A DNA stretch of 10,979 bases, taken from the NCBI GenBank assembly GCA_027001525.1, contig JALTMR010000526.1:22018-32996 (forward strand). Reading direction: 5' to 3'. Of the stretch, positions 7,230-10,979 are shown piece after piece. The translations under genes and the position numbers were made by a program. Position 1 is the first letter of the stretch, and the number at the start of each line of letters is the position of its first letter. This DNA is from Gammaproteobacteria bacterium (GTDB lineage Bacteria > Pseudomonadota > Gammaproteobacteria > Tenderiales > Tenderiaceae). Below the pieces are notes generated by a model. The model did not search any database, was not told the DNA's origin, and saw nothing but the letters and a program-made list of their open reading frames with translations.

Positions 7230-8093
7230 TTGAACATCAACGACCTGCACGCCTTCGTCAGTGTCAGCGAACACGGCTCCTTCTCCCTTGCCGCAGAAGC
7301 ACTCCACCTGACCCAGCCCGCCGTCAGCAAACGCATTGCCGCACTGGAGCAGACGTTGGGGACGCAGCTGTTCGACCGGGTGGGCCGCACCATCACCCCC
7401 ACCGAGGCGGGTCGCGCCCTGCTCCACCACGCTCAGCGCATTCTCGGCGAAGTGGAAGACAGCCGCCGCGCCATCGCCAACCTGGAACACAGCGTCAAAG
7501 GCCAGCTCAAGCTCGCCACCTCCCACCACATCGGCCTGCACCGCCTGCCCCGGGTACTAAAACAGTTCATACAGCAATATCCCGAGGTGCAGCTCGACCT
7601 CAGCTTTATGGACTCAGAACAGGCCTGCCGCGCCGTAGAACAGGGCGCACAGGAACTCAGCCTCATCACCCTGCCACCGCAGACAAGCACCCAACTGGAA
7701 CTGATCGAAGTCTGGACGGATCGTCTCGTCCTCACCGTCAGCCCCAGCCACCCCCTGGCTCGGGAGGCAACCATCAACGCCGAGGTGCTCGCGCGCCACC
7801 CCGCCATCCTCCCCGCTCGCGGCACCTACACACGAGAGCTGATCGACCAGCAACTGGGGCTGCCCGACATCAACACCCAACTGGAAACACACTACCTGGA
7901 GACGATCAAGATGATGGTGGAGGTAGGCATGGGCTGGAGCCTGTGGCCCGACAACATGATTGACGACGAACTCAAGCCCGAACAGGGGGGCGATATTGCG
8001 GTGGAACGCAAACTGGGCATTGTGCGCCACCCCCAGCGCACCCTCTCCAACGCTGCCCGGGCTTTTATCGACATCTGCCGCAGCGCCGCCTGA
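7230..8093 (+). CDS. LysR-family transcriptional regulator, probable regulator of leuCDB
   Basis: 287 residues. The N-terminal winged helix-turn-helix is textbook LysR: NINDLHAFVSVSEHGSFS, AAEALHLTQPAVSKRIAALE (21-40) and LFDRVGRTITPTEAG (47-61), followed by a linker helix to about 90. The effector-binding domain starts near residue 92 (GQLKLATSHHIG). The start is TTG at 7230: no ATG or GTG gives the conserved N-terminus, and AAGGA (7218-7222) sits 7 nt upstream. It is divergent from leuC with a 162-bp shared control region, the usual layout for a LysR activator and its target, so control of leuCDB in response to a leucine-pathway intermediate is a reasonable inference. A LysR gene occupies the same place in Pseudomonas, as I recall. 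It is not obviously LeuO, which is longer. Its TGA directly abuts the rlmJ stop. Confidence 0.93.
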   Translation: MNINDLHAFVSVSEHGSFSLAAEALHLTQPAVSKRIAALEQTLGTQLFDRVGRTITPTEAGRALLHHAQRILGEVEDSRRAIANLEHSVKGQLKLATSHHIGLHRLPRVLKQFIQQYPEVQLDLSFMDSEQACRAVEQGAQELSLITLPPQTSTQLELIEVWTDRLVLTVSPSHPLAREATINAEVLARHPAILPARGTYTRELIDQQLGLPDINTQLETHYLETIKMMVEVGMGWSLWPDNMIDDELKPEQGGDIAVERKLGIVRHPQRTLSNAARAFIDICRSAA

Positions 8094-8099
8094 TCAGGC
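8088..8099. repeat. 12-bp perfect palindrome across abutting stop codons
   Basis: GCCTGATCAGGC reads the same on both strands. Its centre TGATCA holds the LysR stop (TGA 8091-8093) and the rlmJ stop (TGA on the minus strand, 8094-8096). There is no base between the two genes and no room for a terminator outside coding sequence. Confidence 0.75.
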
Positions 8100-8939
8100 C
8101 TGGCCAGCCAACCACTCCAGCTGAAACGTCCCGCCTCCCGCCGGCGCCAGCACAGTGGTCAGCCACGGCAGCAGCTCCGCCATCTGCTCATCAAACTGCC
8201 ACGGCGGATTAACCACAATCATGCCGCTCCCCGTCATACCGCCGCTGCCATCGATGGCGATGCACTGCTCCACCCGCAATGCCCGCGCCACGCCACTTTG
8301 GGCCACCGCCTTGCAGAGCCGATCAACCGCTCCCCGGTCCACCACGGGGTACCAGATGGCAAACTGGCCGGTGGCAAAACGCTGATAACCCTGCATCATG
8401 ACCTCCACCACCGTGCGGTAATCACCCTTGACCTCGTAAGACGGATCAAACAGCACCAGACCACGGCGCTCTTTGGGCGGCAGCAGCGCTTTTACCGCCT
8501 GAAAACCATTTTCAAAGGCCACTTTCACCTGCCGGTCCTGATCAAATTCGCGCCGCAACCCTTCGATATCCTTCGGGTGGAGTTCACACAGCCACATCCG
8601 ATCCTGAGGCCGCAACAATTCACGCACCAAGCGGGGCGACCCCGGGTAGTAACGCAGTGGCCCTTTATGGTTCAACCCCTTGACCACGTTGAGATAGGTG
8701 CGCAGCAACACCGGCCCCTTCTCTTTCTTCTCCAACAACCGGCCGATGCCGTGACGCCACTCCCCCGTCTTCTCCGCCACAGCGGCATTCAGATCGTAAC
8801 GGCCGAGCCCCGCGTGGGTATCAAGATAGAAAAAGGGCTTCTCCTTGCGCTGAAGTGATTGCACCAAAGCGATAAGCACCGCGTGTTTGAGAACGTCGGC
8901 AAAATTACCCGCGTGGAAGGCGTGGCGGTAGCTGAGCAT
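8094..8939 (-). CDS. rlmJ: 23S rRNA (adenine-N6)-methyltransferase RlmJ
   Basis: 281 residues against 280 for E. coli RlmJ (YhiR), collinear throughout. It methylates N6 of A2030 in 23S rRNA (E. coli numbering) using S-adenosylmethionine. Landmarks: the diagnostic N-terminus MLSYRHAFHAGNFADVLKH (1-19), motif I region YLDTHAGLGRY (38-48), LRYYPGSP (95-102), CELHP (118-122), the catalytic motif IV DPSYE (165-169), FATGQFAIWYPVV and GSGMIVVNPPW near the C-terminus. The second residue after the catalytic aspartate is serine where E. coli has proline. The start ATG at 8939 has only a weak AGGG about 10 nt upstream. It has its own candidate extended -10 promoter at 9000-9008. It converges tail to tail with the LysR gene. 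Confidence 0.96.
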   Translation of the reverse strand: MLSYRHAFHAGNFADVLKHAVLIALVQSLQRKEKPFFYLDTHAGLGRYDLNAAVAEKTGEWRHGIGRLLEKKEKGPVLLRTYLNVVKGLNHKGPLRYYPGSPRLVRELLRPQDRMWLCELHPKDIEGLRREFDQDRQVKVAFENGFQAVKALLPPKERRGLVLFDPSYEVKGDYRTVVEVMMQGYQRFATGQFAIWYPVVDRGAVDRLCKAVAQSGVARALRVEQCIAIDGSGGMTGSGMIVVNPPWQFDEQMAELLPWLTTVLAPAGGGTFQLEWLAGQA

Positions 8940-8999
8940 AAAAACAGAACCCTGGTGAAGGAAGGACAGAAAAACGGAAAAGAAGACCGGAAAGCCGCC

Positions 9000-9008
9000 A
9001 TTCTAACA
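9000..9008 (-). promoter_or_regulatory. Candidate extended -10 promoter for rlmJ
   Basis: On the minus strand TGTTAGAAT combines a TGn extension with TAGAAT, 5 of 6 to the -10 consensus. No good -35 is seen 16-18 nt upstream, which is common for extended -10 promoters. It predicts a leader of about 50 nt before the ATG at 8939. Confidence 0.45.
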
Positions 9009-9115
9009 GGCCACCAACGCAATACCCATTCACCTCCCCCACACGGGCACGCCGTTGAACTGCCCAAAATCAACCACTTGCCAATTTCGGTTCAATTCAA
9101 TGTAACAATTTGGTG

Positions 9116-9142
9116 TTGCCCGCCCCATGCTGCGGATATACT
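9116..9142 (+). promoter_or_regulatory. Candidate promoter for the phosphate transporter
   Basis: TATACT (9137-9142) matches 5 of 6 to the -10 consensus. TTGCCC (9116-9121) is a partial -35 at a short spacing of 15 nt. It implies a leader of about 100 nt before the TTG at 9252. Confidence 0.38.
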
Positions 9143-9169
9143 ACGGGCACAAAAATAGGCACGAGCCAC

Positions 9170-9201
9170 AAGGGAATCGAAACAGAATAAAAACATCCCT
9201 T
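9170..9201 (+). repeat. Inverted repeat in the transporter leader
   Basis: AAGGGA (9170-9175) pairs with TCCCTT (9196-9201) around a 20-nt A-rich loop, followed by TTAAAT. Small and of uncertain meaning; it lies inside the predicted 5' untranslated leader. Confidence 0.3.
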
Positions 9202-9238
9202 TTAAATCAAATAATTACATATAAATCTTCAACAGACT

Positions 9239-9244
9239 AAGGGG
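9239..9244 (+). promoter_or_regulatory. Ribosome-binding site for the TTG-started transporter
   Basis: AAGGGG, 7 nt upstream of TTG at 9252. The next in-frame ATG is residue 25, inside the first predicted membrane helix, so the TTG is the better start. Confidence 0.5.
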
Positions 9245-9251
9245 AAGAAGT

Positions 9252-10820
9252 TTGGACCTTAAAAATATCAACCAACTGGAAAAAGCAGCCAGTTCGGGAC
9301 GGGCGGAGAGCCTGCGTTTCGGCATGGCGATTCTCTTTATTGTTGGCATCATGCTCTACGTCGGCGCCTCCATCGGTGAGGTACCCGGCAGCTTCATGCT
9401 GATTGCTGCGGCGATGATCGGCGGCTACATGGCGATCAACATCGGTGCCAACGATGTGGCCAATAACGTCGGCCCGGCCGTAGGCTCGCGTGCCCTCACC
9501 ATGACCGGGGCGATTATCATCGCCGTGATCTTCGAAGCCGGCGGCGCGCTGATTGCCGGTGGTCACGTCGTCAGCACCATCAAAAAGGGGATCATCGACC
9601 CCAGCCTGATCAATGACGCAGACACCTTCATCTGGCTGATGATGGGCGCGCTGCTGGCGGCCGCCATCTGGCTCAACATCGCCACAGCCCTGGGGGCACC
9701 TGTCTCCACCACCCACTCCATCGTCGGTGGCGTGCTGGGGGCCGGAATCGCAGCTGGCGGCTTCGGCATCGCCAACTGGGCCACCATGGGCAAAATCGCC
9801 GCCAGCTGGGTGATCTCCCCCGTGCTCGGCGGCTTGATTGCGGCGGCCTTTCTCCTGCTGATCAAGCGTTCCATCACCTATCAAAGTGACATGATCACCG
9901 CGGCAAAAAAGATGGTGCCCATCCTCGTGGCCATCATGGCCTTCGCCTTTGGCACCTACCTGATACTCAAAGGGGTGAAAAAAATCTGGAAAGTGGACTT
10001 CGCCACCGCTGCGGCCGTTGGCACGGGCATCGCCATTGTGGTCTACCTGACCGTCAAACCCCTGATCGCCAAGGCGGCAGACAAGCTCAGCAATGACAAA
10101 ACCAGCGTCAACACCCTGTTTACCGTGCCGCTGATTTTTGCCGCCGCCCTGCTCAGTTTTGCTCACGGAGCCAACGACGTCGCCAACGCCGTCGGGCCAC
10201 TGGCAGCCATCAACGAAGCCATTATGGGCGGCGGCGTGACCACCAAGGCGACCATTCCGCTGTGGGTCATGATGGTCGGAGCGCTGGGTATCGCCCTGGG
10301 TCTGGCGCTGTTCGGCCCCAAGCTGATTCGCACCGTCGGCTCCGAGATTACCGAGCTGGACCAGATGCGTGCGTTCAGCGTTGCCATGGCCGCATCGATC
10401 ACCGTCATTGTCGCCACTCAACTGGGGCTGCCCGTTAGCTCGACCCACATTGCCGTGGGCGGTATCTTCGGCGTGGGTTTTCTGCGTGAGTACCTCAAAA
10501 CCAGCTACGGCGAAAAGATCGAAGAGATCAAAGCCCACCACACCGATCAGGACCCGGCCGTCATCGAAAAATTTCTGCTCGACTTCAAGGAGGCCCCGGT
10601 GCAGGAAAAGGCGCTCATGCTCAAGCAGCTGAAAGAGCACTCTGCCGCCGCCGAGCTGACCAAAAAGGAGCGCAAATCGCTGCGTAAAATCTACCGCCAG
10701 GAGCTGGTAAAACGCTCCCACGTTTTTAAGATTGCCGCGGCCTGGGTCATCACCGTACCCTGCTCTGCGCTTATGGCGGCGATTATTTTCTATGCCATTC
10801 GCGGCTTCATGACCTCCTGA
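9252..10820 (+). CDS. PiT-family inorganic phosphate transporter
   Basis: 522 residues, a polytopic inner-membrane protein with about eleven to thirteen hydrophobic segments. The family's two inverted half-repeats are clear: GANDVANN (65-72) followed by APVSTTHS (149-156), and GANDVANA (306-313) followed by PVSSTH (394-399). These motifs form the phosphate and cation site in Pho-4/SLC20-type carriers, which move metal-phosphate or phosphate with H+ or Na+. A hydrophilic, charged segment of about 75 residues (about 413-490, many Lys/Glu) separates the penultimate from the last helix and is probably cytoplasmic. The start is TTG at 9252 with AAGGGG 7 nt upstream; residue 25 is the next Met and would remove the charged N-terminus. 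No DUF47 (PhoU-like) partner lies next to it in the window. The substrate is probably phosphate, but sulfate has been assigned to some relatives, so ion choice is inferred. Confidence 0.93.
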   Translation: MDLKNINQLEKAASSGRAESLRFGMAILFIVGIMLYVGASIGEVPGSFMLIAAAMIGGYMAINIGANDVANNVGPAVGSRALTMTGAIIIAVIFEAGGALIAGGHVVSTIKKGIIDPSLINDADTFIWLMMGALLAAAIWLNIATALGAPVSTTHSIVGGVLGAGIAAGGFGIANWATMGKIAASWVISPVLGGLIAAAFLLLIKRSITYQSDMITAAKKMVPILVAIMAFAFGTYLILKGVKKIWKVDFATAAAVGTGIAIVVYLTVKPLIAKAADKLSNDKTSVNTLFTVPLIFAAALLSFAHGANDVANAVGPLAAINEAIMGGGVTTKATIPLWVMMVGALGIALGLALFGPKLIRTVGSEITELDQMRAFSVAMAASITVIVATQLGLPVSSTHIAVGGIFGVGFLREYLKTSYGEKIEEIKAHHTDQDPAVIEKFLLDFKEAPVQEKALMLKQLKEHSAAAELTKKERKSLRKIYRQELVKRSHVFKIAAAWVITVPCSALMAAIIFYAIRGFMTS

Positions 10821-10979
10821 CCGCTACTGAATGAACTGTCCCCCAGGCCCGCCGCAAGCAGGCTAGTGGCCCATGCGGGAAGTTATGTTACTTAAGGAGC
10901 ACAGTGAGAAGGTGCAGATCAAGGCGGCAAAACGCTGGAATGGTGGTTCCATTTCGAGTTTTGCCAACACAGAGCTGTA
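10821..10979. other. Region downstream of the transporter, no recognised gene
   Basis: No convincing coding region or U-tailed terminator is seen after the transporter stop. CCCGC (10848-10852) can pair with GCGGG (10875-10879) across a 22-nt loop, but without a U-run. A plus frame from ATG 10873 stays open for 35 codons to the edge, without a ribosome-binding site. Bases 10926-10965 form a clear inverted repeat, listed separately. Confidence 0.5.
10926..10965. repeat. Compound inverted repeat at the right edge
   Basis: GGCAAAAC (10926-10933) is the perfect reverse complement of GTTTTGCC (10958-10965). Inside it TGGAA (10936-10940) pairs with TTCCA (10947-10951) around the loop TGGTGG. A further weak pairing of TGCAG (10913-10917) with CTGTA (10975-10979, one G-U) suggests the structure extends past the window. 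It resembles a dispersed intergenic repeat or a structured RNA; I do not recognise a named family. Confidence 0.6.

Larger units (their letters stand above)
8940..9251. other. Divergent intergenic region between rlmJ and the phosphate transporter
   Basis: 312 bp with no supported gene. The left part holds a candidate rlmJ promoter (9000-9008), the middle a candidate promoter for the transporter (9116-9142), and the right part a long AT-rich untranslated leader with a 6-bp inverted repeat (9170-9201). I looked for tandem CTGTCAT-like repeats of a PhoB box and saw none. Confidence 0.6.

Noticed and set aside
7193-7963. A 256-codon frame overlapping the LysR gene in another phase
   Set aside because: Its translation is extremely rich in Pro, Arg and His, typical of an off-frame read of GC-rich DNA, while the LysR frame has the whole family fold.
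8374-8385. The 12-mer GGCAAAACGCTG inside rlmJ also present in the right-edge repeat (10926-10937)
   Set aside because: In rlmJ it encodes conserved residues (QRFAT) and lacks the partner arm, so the match is probably chance.
9060-9140. PhoB box upstream of the phosphate transporter
   Set aside because: No pair of CTGTCAT-like repeats at 11-bp spacing is present; PiT carriers are often not in the Pho regulon.
9237-10721. A 494-codon open frame on the minus strand opposite the phosphate transporter
   Set aside because: The plus-strand PiT protein is unmistakable. The antisense frame is rich in Gly, Asp and His with no membrane or domain pattern, as expected for the mirror frame of a GC-rich membrane gene.
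10848-10879. Intrinsic terminator after the phosphate transporter
   Set aside because: CCCGC/GCGGG is only a 5-bp stem with a 22-nt loop and no following U-run.

Overview
This window looks like core chromosome of a gammaproteobacterium with a moderately high G+C content. The best evidence is gene order. The minus-strand run leuC-leuD-leuB-asd-(second asd/Usg-like)-fimV, with a divergent LysR-type regulator upstream of leuC, is the arrangement I recall from Pseudomonas and related gammaproteobacteria. FimV and RlmJ are also mainly gammaproteobacterial. I cannot name the genus from the sequence.

Layout, left to right. Positions 1-1499 (minus) hold the N-terminal half of fimV, a LysM-containing inner-membrane hub protein for type IV pili and polar organisation; the gene runs off the left edge. 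Positions 1639-2664 (minus) hold a second aspartate-semialdehyde dehydrogenase paralogue of the Usg/Asd2 type, with an apparently intact active site. Positions 2671-3783 (minus) hold the main asd. Positions 3861-4934, 4971-5636 and 5649-7067 (minus) hold leuB, leuD and leuC, the last steps of leucine synthesis after leuA, which is not in the window. The 162-bp divergent gap 7068-7229 carries a candidate leuC promoter, an inverted-repeat leader and a possible LysR operator. Positions 7230-8093 (plus) hold the LysR regulator, which starts with TTG. Its stop codon directly abuts the stop codon of rlmJ (8094-8939, minus), a 23S rRNA adenine methyltransferase. A 312-bp divergent gap follows, then a PiT-family phosphate transporter (9252-10820, plus, also starting with TTG). 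The last 159 bases contain no recognised gene but do contain a strong inverted repeat that may continue past the edge.

How it fits together: LeuC, LeuD and LeuB convert 2-isopropylmalate to 2-oxoisocaproate. Asd makes aspartate semialdehyde for lysine, threonine, methionine and diaminopimelate. The spacing (12, 36, 77 and 6 nt) is compatible with one transcriptional unit from leuC to the second asd, with a hairpin between leuB and asd that could modulate read-through or mRNA stability. fimV has its own candidate promoter.

The window is mostly ordinary housekeeping sequence. I see no CRISPR array, insertion sequence, phage gene, tRNA or rRNA, and no convincing new multi-gene system. The points most worth a second look are the Usg-like protein with a complete ASADH catalytic tetrad, the hairpins in the leu/asd leaders, and the structured element at the right edge.
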